From positions 1,230,501 through 1,294,500 of the forward strand of contig NZ_CP081485.1 in assembly GCF_023617305.1 (NCBI RefSeq): a stretch of 64,000 nt of DNA, given 5' to 3'. Numbering within the stretch: the first letter of the stretch is position 1; each line of letters opens with the position of its first letter. The DNA comes from Methanobrevibacter sp. TLL-48-HuF1 (GTDB lineage Archaea; Methanobacteriota; Methanobacteria; Methanobacteriales; Methanobacteriaceae). Shown piece after piece: positions 7,968-17,662 of the stretch. The notes under the pieces were generated by a model. That model saw nothing but the letters and a program-made list of their open reading frames with translations, was not told the DNA's origin and searched no databases. The position numbers and the translations under genes were made by a program.

Positions 7968-10900
7968 ATTAAAAGGTTAAATAAAAGTGCATTTATTATT
8001 TTTTGTCTATTATTAATGTTTATTATGACGATGGGCATAGTATCTGCGCAGGATGTTTCTAACAACGAAACAATAGTTAGTAATGATGTTCTAGGGGATG
8101 TTATAGGTGTTAGTGTAGATGAAGTTAGCAATATTTATTATACTGATGTAATTTCTGCTAATGCTGGAGACAGTAGTATTGATATTCATACTAAGGATTC
8201 TTATAATCCAACTACAAAAACCTGGGTTGAAGACGGAGTGGATTTAGCAGGTGTTAATATTACGGTTTTGGATTCATCAAATAATCTAGTATTTGCTGGT
8301 AAAACTGGTGCTGGAGGTGCTTATTCAATTGGTAATTTAGCTGCCGGCAATTATAAAGTTCAACTTAGCTATTCTACTTATGAGACTCACACAGAAAATG
8401 TAAATATTGGAAGTCATTCTTCTGTTTTAGTTAATTACATGTTTGTTCCAGATATTATGCTTTTAGTATCTTATGAATCACACTCAGAAAAAGTAGACTA
8501 TTTAATGAGTTTATCTAAAAGGGTTGCATATATAAGTACAACTGACTATGACAAGACTAGAGAATGGTTATTAGAGTATGCTAACTTCGTGCATGTTGAT
8601 ATGTTTGCTGAAGGTTCATATAGTCTTTTTACTTCTCAGGTGTTAAAGAATTTGTTAAGCTCTTCACCAGCTAATGCAAAATATAATGTTGCTTATACTT
8701 TTGGTGTTTATAATGATGAAATAATTAAAAATATAGGTATTCATTTTGTAGGAGCAAGTGCAGCAGATAATTCTTACAATACTGTTGAAAATACATATAT
8801 AGGTTCTTATTTCCAGGCTCAGGATATTAATAATTCTGATGTTTTAAAATCAAACATGGAAAATTACTTGAAATATGTTTATTATTTAATTAATCCTCAA
8901 AAATACACAAATCCTACACTTCAGGAAGGTGGGGCTCCCCAATTAAGTCCTGAATGCGGTATTTACCATCCGGATTTTGGAATGTTTTCTGTAGTTCCAA
9001 AAGCCAGTGAAATTAATCAGTGGATTCTATCACATCCGGGATATAATGATGATAAAAAGGGAAGTTTAAATTGGATGACTGGAGAATATGAGCAGTGGAT
9101 GAAAACTGAATTGAATCCTGCAGAATTGTTCAGACAATTTGAAAACAAATATATGAATATGAAAAATCCAGAAACCAAATTTATAGCTATTGCTTCTTAC
9201 TACTGTGGTGGAAGTGTTGTGGATGCTTTGATTAGAACTTATGAAGCAAATGGTAGATCTGCTTTTAATATATTTAAAACAGGTATTACTCCATCAATGT
9301 CTTCAATTTTATTAACTCTTACTCAAACTTCTCAAATTGGTATATCAGCTATAGCTTCATTATACAGCTGGTCTCTAGATTATGGTAAAGGATCTGCTGA
9401 AGATGATTTGGTTAAAATTAATTTAACTGTTGTTAAAGGTTTGGTGGATATTTCTCAAACCAGTTTTGACAGTGAGCTTGGTGCTCAAATGGAGTGGACA
9501 TTTTCAGTTTCTATTCCTAGCTTTGAAGGAGTCTTTGGTCCTGTTATTTTATCATATAAAGATAATATGGGTAAAGTACATGTTGTGCAGTCAGGTATAG
9601 AAAAAATGGTCAAAATGACTACTGGATGGGCAGATTTGAAAGATATGGATAATTCTTCCAAAGTTGTGTCAGTTGTTTTGTACAATTATCCGCCGGGTAA
9701 AGCAGAAATTGGTGCATCTTATTTAGATGTTTTCCAAAGTGCTCATGATATACTTGAGCATTTAGCTGATGCGGGATATGATATTGGAATGGATAAGTCC
9801 GACATTCCGTCTGTTGATGATTTGTCTGATTTAATAATTGAAATGGGTAACAAAGGTACCTGGGCTCAAGGTTTGTTAAATCAGTATGTTGAAAAATATT
9901 GGAATCAGTTAATGGAACATCATCAGTTGATTACATTAGATGAGTTTTATAACTTGACTAAAGATATGAATCAAACATTGTATAAGCAAATGGTTGACCG
10001 TTGGGGTGCTGGTCTTGGAGAAATAATGGTATATAATAAGACATATATTGTAATTCCAGGAATGTGGTTTGGTAAGGTATTCATCACTTTCCAACCAAGT
10101 AGAGGTTGGGAGGAGATTCAAAATTATCACGATTTGACATTGCCACCTCATCAGCAATATGTTACCTTTTATAAATGGTTAGATAAGACTATTGGTTGTG
10201 ATGCAATTATTAATTTAGGTACTCACGGTACTGTAGAGTGGTTACCTGGTAGAAATATTGGTGTTCATGAAGGTGATTGGACATTTGAGTTAACATTAAC
10301 TCCTACTATATATCCATATATTGTATCAAACCCTGGGGAAGCTATGGTAGCTAGAGATAGGATAGGTTCTATGATGATCACTCATATGACTCCTGCAATG
10401 GTAATTTCAGAGTTATATGGTAATTATACTACATTATCCAATTACATCGACCACTATAATGAACAAGTAAAAAATAATGTTTCAGCTAATGCAGAGGCTT
10501 ATAAAAAGTTAATTTTAGAATTAGCTCCTACTTTAGGTTTTGACAAACCTGCTGATGGTCAAAAATTTGATGATTGGCTTGAAGGATTACATAATTACTT
10601 GGATAGTATGGCAGAAGATTTCAATACTTTCGGTTTACATACTCTTGGTAAAGTTTTAAATGGAACTGAACTTGTTGAAGAAGTTATTACAATAACAACT
10701 TCAAGAACTGATGTATATACTCAAATATTGCATCATATTTATCCAGAATTAAAAAATAAGGATTACTATGATGATATTAAAGGTGACCGTCAGTATGAAG
10801 GTCAAAAATTAGTTGTAATTAACTGGTTCAGGTCATTTGTTGAAAATCTTGTAAATGGTACAGCTAGTGTTGATAAATTAGCTGGAATGGATGAGTTTAA

Positions 10901-12794
10901 AGTTTATAACAAATCTTCTGGATTATATGAATCATTAGTATTTGCTTCAAAAGTAATTTCTCAAATACAAAACAATAATGAATGGGATGCATTGTTAGCA
11001 GCATTATCTGGTAGTTATACTACTGCAGGTTTGTTTGCAGATCCTGCTTATAGTGATTCAATACCTACTGGACATATTGGTCACAGTTCTGATGCTTCAA
11101 AAATGCCTTCTAAAGCAGCTTATGAGTCTGCAGTAAATGTTGTAGATTTGCTTCTTGCAAATTATTATGAAGAACATGGATGCTGGCCTGAACTTACTGC
11201 TTTAATATTGTGGGGTACTGAAATATTAAGGACTGAAGGTATTGGTGTTGCAGAATTTATGTACTTCCTCGGCTGTAAACCGACATGGTCCAGATCTGGA
11301 GACATTACTGGTGTTGAGTTAATTCCAATTAATAATTTAACTGTAAAATTAAGTAATGGTTCAGTGGTAAACAGACCTAGAGTTGATGTATTTGCAAGTA
11401 TGGTTACAAGTAATACTAATTGGATTAAATTAATGTTAACAGCTGTTAGTTTAGCTTTAAATTCCACTGATGATGATGTTTCAAACAACTTCCTGAAAAA
11501 GCATTATGCTGAAAATCCGATGACTGACAGGTTATTTGGTCTTCCGGGTGCTGTTTTGGAAGGTACTGGTATGAATTCTCTTATACCAAATACTGCAAAC
11601 TGGAATATCACTACAATTAATTCAGATTTAGCGGATATTTATCTTAGCAGAGTATCTTATTCCTGGACTCTTGATGAACATGGTAATATCGTAATTAACA
11701 ACGAAAGGAAAAACTATGAATACTTGCTTGGTAAAGTTGATTTGATTACTCAAAACTTTGATAGTACTTGGAGATTCTTCGATTCTGATGATTACTATGA
11801 TTGGTTTGGTGGTTTATACAATGCAGCTAAACAGTTAGGTGCTAAACCTGACACTGCATTTGTAGATATAAGGAATAAAAATGACTATATTAGTAGAACT
11901 TACGATGAAGAGCTTGAATTTGAAATTCGTAGTAAAATATTAAATCCATTATATTATAATGCATTATTCAGTACACGTGCAGGTTCATTATCCTATGCTG
12001 CTCAAATGCAAAATTTATATGGTGGTTTGATTGTAGCTAATAAGAATTTAAACACTCAATTAGGTAATGAAATAGCTAATACTTATTTGGGTCTTGCAAG
12101 TGGTGTAGGTAATGTTGCTCAAGCAGCTGCTTGGCAATCTATGGCTGCATGGATGATGTATTTAAATTATCAAGGTAAATGGGATGCTAGTCCAGACATG
12201 GTGACTAAATTAGCAGATAATATGATTCAAATGGCTATTCAGTATGGTGTTGCTTGTTGTCACCACACATGTAAGAATTTGGATTTCAACATGAAACTTA
12301 TACAGTCTAGTTCATTATCTTCTGCTGATAAAGCTAAGTATTCTCAAATATTGGCTCAAGCTACATTAACTGATCCTCTTTACAAAGATGACAGTAGCTC
12401 TGATAGTTCTAATCCTGATGATTCAAATGGAGATACTTCAGATACTGATGATAATAATAATGACCAAGTCTTGGTAAATGGAACTACTAATAATGATCAA
12501 AGTGGCAGTGGTGAAGCTGGTGGGGCAACTGCGGCTGGATTAGATACTTCTGTTGATCCGGCTGATGCAAAAATTGCATCACCTCAATCTAAAGATGCTT
12601 CTTCACAATCAGATTCATCTAAAGGTCAATCTGGAGCTACTGCTCATGAAATTTCTAAAAGTTCTGCATCTAAATCTGCAGCTGGTCAATCAAGTACTCC
12701 TGTTGTACTTATTATTGCAGTAATCTGTTTGATTGCAATATTTGTCGTCGGGTATGCTAGAAACAAACACGAAAACGATGAAGATGATTATTAA
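7968..12794 (+). CDS. Secreted, membrane-anchored CobN-like chelatase-family protein
   Basis: A protein of 1608 residues. An N-terminal signal peptide (IKRLNKSAF, then a hydrophobic core ending VSA-Q) is followed by a carboxypeptidase-regulatory-like beta domain (about 80-150). The CobN/Mg-chelatase H region covers about 160-1450; landmarks are PSRGWEE (about 705), LGTHGTVEWLPGRNIG (about 750) and YIVSNPGEAMVARDR (about 783). A Ser/Asp/Gly-rich linker (about 1470-1570) and one transmembrane helix with a short Arg/Lys tail (about 1576-1608) end it. The first ATG (8016) would cut into the signal peptide. The only codon with a fitting ribosome-binding site (GGGGGTG at 7956-7962) is ATT at 7968; no ATG, GTG or TTG lies between the upstream stop (7941) and 8016. 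Classic CobN is cytosolic and uses ATP-dependent partners, which are absent here. The exposed copy may bind a tetrapyrrole or metal; that is inference. Confidence 0.85.
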   Translation: MKRLNKSAFIIFCLLLMFIMTMGIVSAQDVSNNETIVSNDVLGDVIGVSVDEVSNIYYTDVISANAGDSSIDIHTKDSYNPTTKTWVEDGVDLAGVNITVLDSSNNLVFAGKTGAGGAYSIGNLAAGNYKVQLSYSTYETHTENVNIGSHSSVLVNYMFVPDIMLLVSYESHSEKVDYLMSLSKRVAYISTTDYDKTREWLLEYANFVHVDMFAEGSYSLFTSQVLKNLLSSSPANAKYNVAYTFGVYNDEIIKNIGIHFVGASAADNSYNTVENTYIGSYFQAQDINNSDVLKSNMENYLKYVYYLINPQKYTNPTLQEGGAPQLSPECGIYHPDFGMFSVVPKASEINQWILSHPGYNDDKKGSLNWMTGEYEQWMKTELNPAELFRQFENKYMNMKNPETKFIAIASYYCGGSVVDALIRTYEANGRSAFNIFKTGITPSMSSILLTLTQTSQIGISAIASLYSWSLDYGKGSAEDDLVKINLTVVKGLVDISQTSFDSELGAQMEWTFSVSIPSFEGVFGPVILSYKDNMGKVHVVQSGIEKMVKMTTGWADLKDMDNSSKVVSVVLYNYPPGKAEIGASYLDVFQSAHDILEHLADAGYDIGMDKSDIPSVDDLSDLIIEMGNKGTWAQGLLNQYVEKYWNQLMEHHQLITLDEFYNLTKDMNQTLYKQMVDRWGAGLGEIMVYNKTYIVIPGMWFGKVFITFQPSRGWEEIQNYHDLTLPPHQQYVTFYKWLDKTIGCDAIINLGTHGTVEWLPGRNIGVHEGDWTFELTLTPTIYPYIVSNPGEAMVARDRIGSMMITHMTPAMVISELYGNYTTLSNYIDHYNEQVKNNVSANAEAYKKLILELAPTLGFDKPADGQKFDDWLEGLHNYLDSMAEDFNTFGLHTLGKVLNGTELVEEVITITTSRTDVYTQILHHIYPELKNKDYYDDIKGDRQYEGQKLVVINWFRSFVENLVNGTASVDKLAGMDEFKVYNKSSGLYESLVFASKVISQIQNNNEWDALLAALSGSYTTAGLFADPAYSDSIPTGHIGHSSDASKMPSKAAYESAVNVVDLLLANYYEEHGCWPELTALILWGTEILRTEGIGVAEFMYFLGCKPTWSRSGDITGVELIPINNLTVKLSNGSVVNRPRVDVFASMVTSNTNWIKLMLTAVSLALNSTDDDVSNNFLKKHYAENPMTDRLFGLPGAVLEGTGMNSLIPNTANWNITTINSDLADIYLSRVSYSWTLDEHGNIVINNERKNYEYLLGKVDLITQNFDSTWRFFDSDDYYDWFGGLYNAAKQLGAKPDTAFVDIRNKNDYISRTYDEELEFEIRSKILNPLYYNALFSTRAGSLSYAAQMQNLYGGLIVANKNLNTQLGNEIANTYLGLASGVGNVAQAAAWQSMAAWMMYLNYQGKWDASPDMVTKLADNMIQMAIQYGVACCHHTCKNLDFNMKLIQSSSLSSADKAKYSQILAQATLTDPLYKDDSSSDSSNPDDSNGDTSDTDDNNNDQVLVNGTTNNDQSGSGEAGGATAAGLDTSVDPADAKIASPQSKDASSQSDSSKGQSGATAHEISKSSASKSAAGQSSTPVVLIIAVICLIAIFVVGYARNKHENDEDDY

Positions 12795-12940
12795 ATCATT
12801 CTTCATTTAATTTCTTTTTTTATAGTAATTTTTAAATATTTTCCCTTACCATATCTTTAATTATAATGTATTTTTTGCAAGGTATACTTTATTGAACTTT
12901 GCTTAAATTATATTTAATATAATTAATGATGTGATATAAA

Positions 12941-15900
12941 ATGGTAAAAAATATTAAATTTTCTTTAATTTTATTATTATTGATTTTTGTATCTCTCGGA
13001 GCAGTTAGTGCTGCTGAAGATGTTAATGCAACAGTTGATGATAATATAATTTCAGATAGTATGGTATCTTATGAGCCAGTTAGTTATAATTACTATTCTG
13101 ATAGTGGTGTTATAGCTGCACCTGCGTCTCATACAGTAAGTTCATCTAATTATGGTACTTATTTTGATGATGAAGGTAATCTTAAATCTTCTTCTGTTAA
13201 TTCTGGAGATACTATGAGTTTAGATGGAACTTTCGCTGATAAAAAATTTATTTTAAATAAACCTTTAAATGTTGTAGGTACATCAACTAATAAAATGCAG
13301 GATTGTACTGTGGTTCTTTTAAAAGAATCCTCTGGAAGTAGCGTATCTAACTTAAATATTGCAAATAAAGGTACTGATATTCAGGGAATATTCCTTAATG
13401 AGGCTACCAAATGTAATATTTTCAATAATAAAATAAACAATTCCGGTCCAAGTTCTTTCCCTATTACTTTAAATCCAGGTTCTAATTATAATAATATTAC
13501 AAACAATGTATTAGCTACTTATGGAGCAACTTATGGGCATGGTTCCAGGTCTACTTCTTTAATTGTACTTGGTGGTGCTCATTACAATTACATAGCTGAT
13601 AATTATTTATACACTGATGATGCAAATGGAATTTATTTGTCCAGTTATGGTGGGGGAGCTTTTGTTGGAGCTATATCTAATTATAATGTTATTTTCAACA
13701 ATACTATAAAAGCAACTGTTCTTCCAACTTCCTGGAATTATGCTATCCAGCTTATGGGAAATTATAACAATGCAAGTTCCAATACTATCATCGGTAATTA
13801 CAGATCCATTTCTTCTACTGGTGTAGGTACTATTGTAACTGATAATAAAATTATCAATGCTACAGGTAAAGATTTCAACACTAATGAAACTGTAGGTGGG
13901 GACTATGCAATTGCTGTAGGTAATTCCTCTTTAGTTTCCAATAATATAATTCAAAATGCATTACTTATTGGTGCTGGAATTCTTGCAGGAGATTATTCCA
14001 ATGTAACTGATAATGTTGTTGACGTTCATGGTAAAGGTTATGGAATTCAGGCAGAAGGTAATTATATTTCAATTAAAAATAATAATGTAACTACCAATAC
14101 TTCTGCAGGTATTTTTCAAATGGGTAAATATGATTATTTAACTGTTACAAATAATAATATAGTTTCCAATACTGGTGTTGGTGTTTTACTTAAAAAAGTG
14201 TCCAGCACTAAATTCCCTGCAAATATTGTTATTACAGGTAATGACATAACTACTACTAATAAATATGCAATTGATGCTGCTGAAGCAGATAAAGATACTT
14301 ACACAATTTCAAACAACAACTGTCATGGTTCTTTAATATTAACTCCTGAAGGGGCTGTAGATCCATCAAAACCGGTGTATGTTTTTAATGGTACAATTTA
14401 CACAGTTACGGAAAGTAATTATTCTAGTTTCTTTGATGAAAACGGTAATTTAAATTCAGCTATTAAAATGAGAGATACTTTAAACTTTGTTGGAAACTTT
14501 AACAATAAAATAATGCTTATTACTGAAGGTATTAAAATCCTTGGTAAAAATGCTGTTTTTACTGATTCAATGTTTAAAGTAACTACAAATCATGTATGGA
14601 TTGAAAATGTAACTATCATTAATAAAAACTCTTCTTCTTTAAATAGATGGGGAGTTAATGTAGTTGATACTAATCAGGTAATGATATTAAACAATAATAT
14701 TAGTGTTGTTGATCCGAATGCAGCATATGCTATTTATATTTACAGATCAGGTAATGTTGAAGTTGTAAATAACACTCTTTACTCTCACGGTAATTATTTA
14801 ACTTACACAGTTCTCGGATATGGTGCAGAAAATTGTGCTATTTCTGGAAACGTAATTAATACTTTAGGAACTGGTGAATTACATTTATATGAAGCTTCAA
14901 AATGTATTGACGGTAAAAATGATGTTAAAGAAATTTTCAGAACCTATGGTATTTTAATGATTTATTCTTCTGACAATGAAGTATTAAACAATAATGTAAC
15001 TGTTAAATCTTTAGTAAATCAACCTAGAGCTACTGTTAATGGTAATTTTTCCACTAATTCATTAGTAGGTATTGATTTCTACTTTGATTCAAGTAACAAT
15101 ATTATTTCTGGAAACAATATTCATGTTGAAGGAAAAGACAATTATTTATATGGTATGGGTGTAATCGGATCTGAAACCGGTTCAGGATCTTCTAAATATT
15201 CTTCAAATAATAAATTTGTTGACAATAATGTGGAAGTTATCGGAAATTATTTTGCAACCGGTATTATAGCAGGTTATAATTCAAAAAATAATTTAATTAA
15301 AGATAATGATGTAAAAATTTCAGCAGATAATGTAAATTATGGTATTACTTTAGAATTATCTCAATCTTCCACTATTGTAAACAATAAAGTTAATGCAGCT
15401 GCAGAAGTTATTTACGGAATGGAAGCTTATTCTTCCAACAACAATAAAATTTCCGGAAATATTATTTCTGGAACTGGAAATATGGTTTATGGATTTGCAG
15501 GTTATGCATCAAGTAATAATGTTATTTCCAATAATAAAATAACTTCCAATGGTAATGGTAAAGCAATTTCATTTAAAAATTATGATTCAATTAAAGAAGG
15601 AAATGCAGGAATTCGTTTTGTAGCTATTTCAACTGGTAATATAATAGATAATAATGAAATTGTATCTAATGTAGGTTATCCTGTAGATTTAGATACTAAA
15701 TCTGTTAACAATACTATTACTAACAATTACTTGGTTGGAAAAGAAGGCAGTGGAAATGACGGTGTAAATAATAGTAAAAACAATATTGTCAACAATAATT
15801 ACAAATATATCTTTGAAAATGTTGTATTTGCAGATGTAACTGTATCTTATTTAGACAATGCAACCATTAAAATAACTGCTAAACTTCCATACACCGGAGG

Positions 15901-17416
15901 TCTTGCAGCTCAAGCAGCATTCTACATAAACGGTGTAAAAATTGGAAGTGCTGTTTTCAATGATGGTGTTGCTACTTTAAAATATCAATTAAATGAGTCC
16001 TATGTTCCTGGATATTACTCAATTACTGCTGTTTTATCTAAAGTTAATTATAAATCAGTTAATGCAACTGCTAATTTAATTGTAACTAAAGGAAAATTAA
16101 ACATTAAAGTAGATGAAGTAATTGGAAAAGCAGGTAATAAAGTTTATTTCACAGCTACTGTTAAAAATGCTTTAGGCTATGGTGTAAGCGGAATTACTGT
16201 TGAATTCTTCACTGATGGAAGATATGCCGGAAAAGCTGTAAGTGATGAAAACGGAATAGCTAAATTTGTTTATGAAATACCTAAATCTTTCACAGGATCA
16301 CATCCAATATCTGCCAATGCTAGTGAAAATAATTACTTCTTAGGCAGTTCTGCTACTTCAAAATTAACTATCGGAGATATGGTTTATACTGTAATTTCAG
16401 CTAAAGATGTTGTAATGTATTATAAAAACGGAACCCGTTTAGAAGGAACTCTTAAAGATTTAAACGGTAATGCAATTGCCGGAGCTGATGTAAAAATAAC
16501 TATTAATGGTGTAACTTACACTAAAACCACTGATAAAGATGGTAAATTCTCAATGGGTCTTAATTTAGTAGCTGGCGAATATTCAGTTTACATCAAATTT
16601 GATTCCAATGCTAAACAGTGGGGCAGTGATGCTAAAGTAAATGTTTTAATAAAATCTACTATTTCAAGTAGGGATGTTACTAAAATGTTTAGAAACGACA
16701 CTCAATATTATGCTGTATTCTATGATGGGCATGGTAATTTATTAAAAAATACTGAAGTTAAATTTAATATTAATGGTGTATGGTATACTAAAAAAACCAA
16801 TGCAGTCGGTACTGCTGGTTTAAATATTCAGTTATATCCTGGCAAATACATTATTACAGCTGTTGGTCCTAATGGAGAACAGAAAGGTAACACAGTTACA
16901 GTTTTATCTTTACTTACTGAAAACCATGATCTTGTAAAATACTTTAAAAATGCATCTGCATATTCAGTTAAAGTAATTAAACAGGATGGTAGTGTTGCAG
17001 GAGCTGGTGAAAAAGTAACATTTAACATCAACGGTGTATTCTACACTAAAACAACTGATGCAAATGGTGTAGCTACTTTAGGAATTGGTTTACTTCCGGG
17101 AGACTACATTGTTACTGCAATATACAAGGACTGTATGGTTTCCAATAAAATTACAGTTAAAAATGTAATGTTTACTGATAATTTAGACATGAAGTATAAT
17201 GACGGCAGCAAATTCACAGCTACATTAATTGACGGTCAAGGTAAACCTTATGCAAATCAAAATATAACATTTAATGTTAATGGTGTATTCTATAATAAAG
17301 TAACTGACAGTAATGGTATTGCTTCTTTAGGTATCAGATTATTGTCCGGTAAATATATTATTACTTCTATCTGGGAGAATTTACAAATTGGAAACACTAT
17401 TACTATTAGACAATAA
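12941..17416 (+). CDS. Adhesin-like surface protein, beta-helix plus Ig-like repeats
   Basis: A 1491-residue secreted protein. It has a signal peptide (residues 1 to about 24, ending GAVSAAE), a long right-handed beta-helix of NosD type (about 65-960, many NNxIxxNxI turns), two Ig-like domains (about 964-1150), and four short repeats of about 85 residues (about 1151-1491). Each short repeat has a core like FNINGVFYTKTTDANG then LxPGxYIITA. There is no C-terminal transmembrane helix, so attachment may be through the last repeats. The gene has an ordinary ATG. It is one of five adhesin-like loci in the island. The ligand is unknown; binding to host glycans or partner microbes is the usual proposal for this group. 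Confidence 0.88.
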   Translation: MVKNIKFSLILLLLIFVSLGAVSAAEDVNATVDDNIISDSMVSYEPVSYNYYSDSGVIAAPASHTVSSSNYGTYFDDEGNLKSSSVNSGDTMSLDGTFADKKFILNKPLNVVGTSTNKMQDCTVVLLKESSGSSVSNLNIANKGTDIQGIFLNEATKCNIFNNKINNSGPSSFPITLNPGSNYNNITNNVLATYGATYGHGSRSTSLIVLGGAHYNYIADNYLYTDDANGIYLSSYGGGAFVGAISNYNVIFNNTIKATVLPTSWNYAIQLMGNYNNASSNTIIGNYRSISSTGVGTIVTDNKIINATGKDFNTNETVGGDYAIAVGNSSLVSNNIIQNALLIGAGILAGDYSNVTDNVVDVHGKGYGIQAEGNYISIKNNNVTTNTSAGIFQMGKYDYLTVTNNNIVSNTGVGVLLKKVSSTKFPANIVITGNDITTTNKYAIDAAEADKDTYTISNNNCHGSLILTPEGAVDPSKPVYVFNGTIYTVTESNYSSFFDENGNLNSAIKMRDTLNFVGNFNNKIMLITEGIKILGKNAVFTDSMFKVTTNHVWIENVTIINKNSSSLNRWGVNVVDTNQVMILNNNISVVDPNAAYAIYIYRSGNVEVVNNTLYSHGNYLTYTVLGYGAENCAISGNVINTLGTGELHLYEASKCIDGKNDVKEIFRTYGILMIYSSDNEVLNNNVTVKSLVNQPRATVNGNFSTNSLVGIDFYFDSSNNIISGNNIHVEGKDNYLYGMGVIGSETGSGSSKYSSNNKFVDNNVEVIGNYFATGIIAGYNSKNNLIKDNDVKISADNVNYGITLELSQSSTIVNNKVNAAAEVIYGMEAYSSNNNKISGNIISGTGNMVYGFAGYASSNNVISNNKITSNGNGKAISFKNYDSIKEGNAGIRFVAISTGNIIDNNEIVSNVGYPVDLDTKSVNNTITNNYLVGKEGSGNDGVNNSKNNIVNNNYKYIFENVVFADVTVSYLDNATIKITAKLPYTGGLAAQAAFYINGVKIGSAVFNDGVATLKYQLNESYVPGYYSITAVLSKVNYKSVNATANLIVTKGKLNIKVDEVIGKAGNKVYFTATVKNALGYGVSGITVEFFTDGRYAGKAVSDENGIAKFVYEIPKSFTGSHPISANASENNYFLGSSATSKLTIGDMVYTVISAKDVVMYYKNGTRLEGTLKDLNGNAIAGADVKITINGVTYTKTTDKDGKFSMGLNLVAGEYSVYIKFDSNAKQWGSDAKVNVLIKSTISSRDVTKMFRNDTQYYAVFYDGHGNLLKNTEVKFNINGVWYTKKTNAVGTAGLNIQLYPGKYIITAVGPNGEQKGNTVTVLSLLTENHDLVKYFKNASAYSVKVIKQDGSVAGAGEKVTFNINGVFYTKTTDANGVATLGIGLLPGDYIVTAIYKDCMVSNKITVKNVMFTDNLDMKYNDGSKFTATLIDGQGKPYANQNITFNVNGVFYNKVTDSNGIASLGIRLLSGKYIITSIWENLQIGNTITIRQ

Positions 17417-17662
17417 GTAAATAACTTTTATTTACTTACTTTTTTCTTTTTTTGAATATTATTAATATTTTTTAATTGTTTAATTAACTTTTCATCAAAT
17501 TTTTATATTATTTGTTTTTATTCAGATATGCTTTTTAAAAATTGTATAAAAATTTAAATATATATCATGTCAGATATTTATAACATAGTCAATTTAATAA
17601 TATTTTTATTCTATTTTGTTGGACTATGATTTTATTTAATTAATTTAAAGGGAGGTGAAAAT

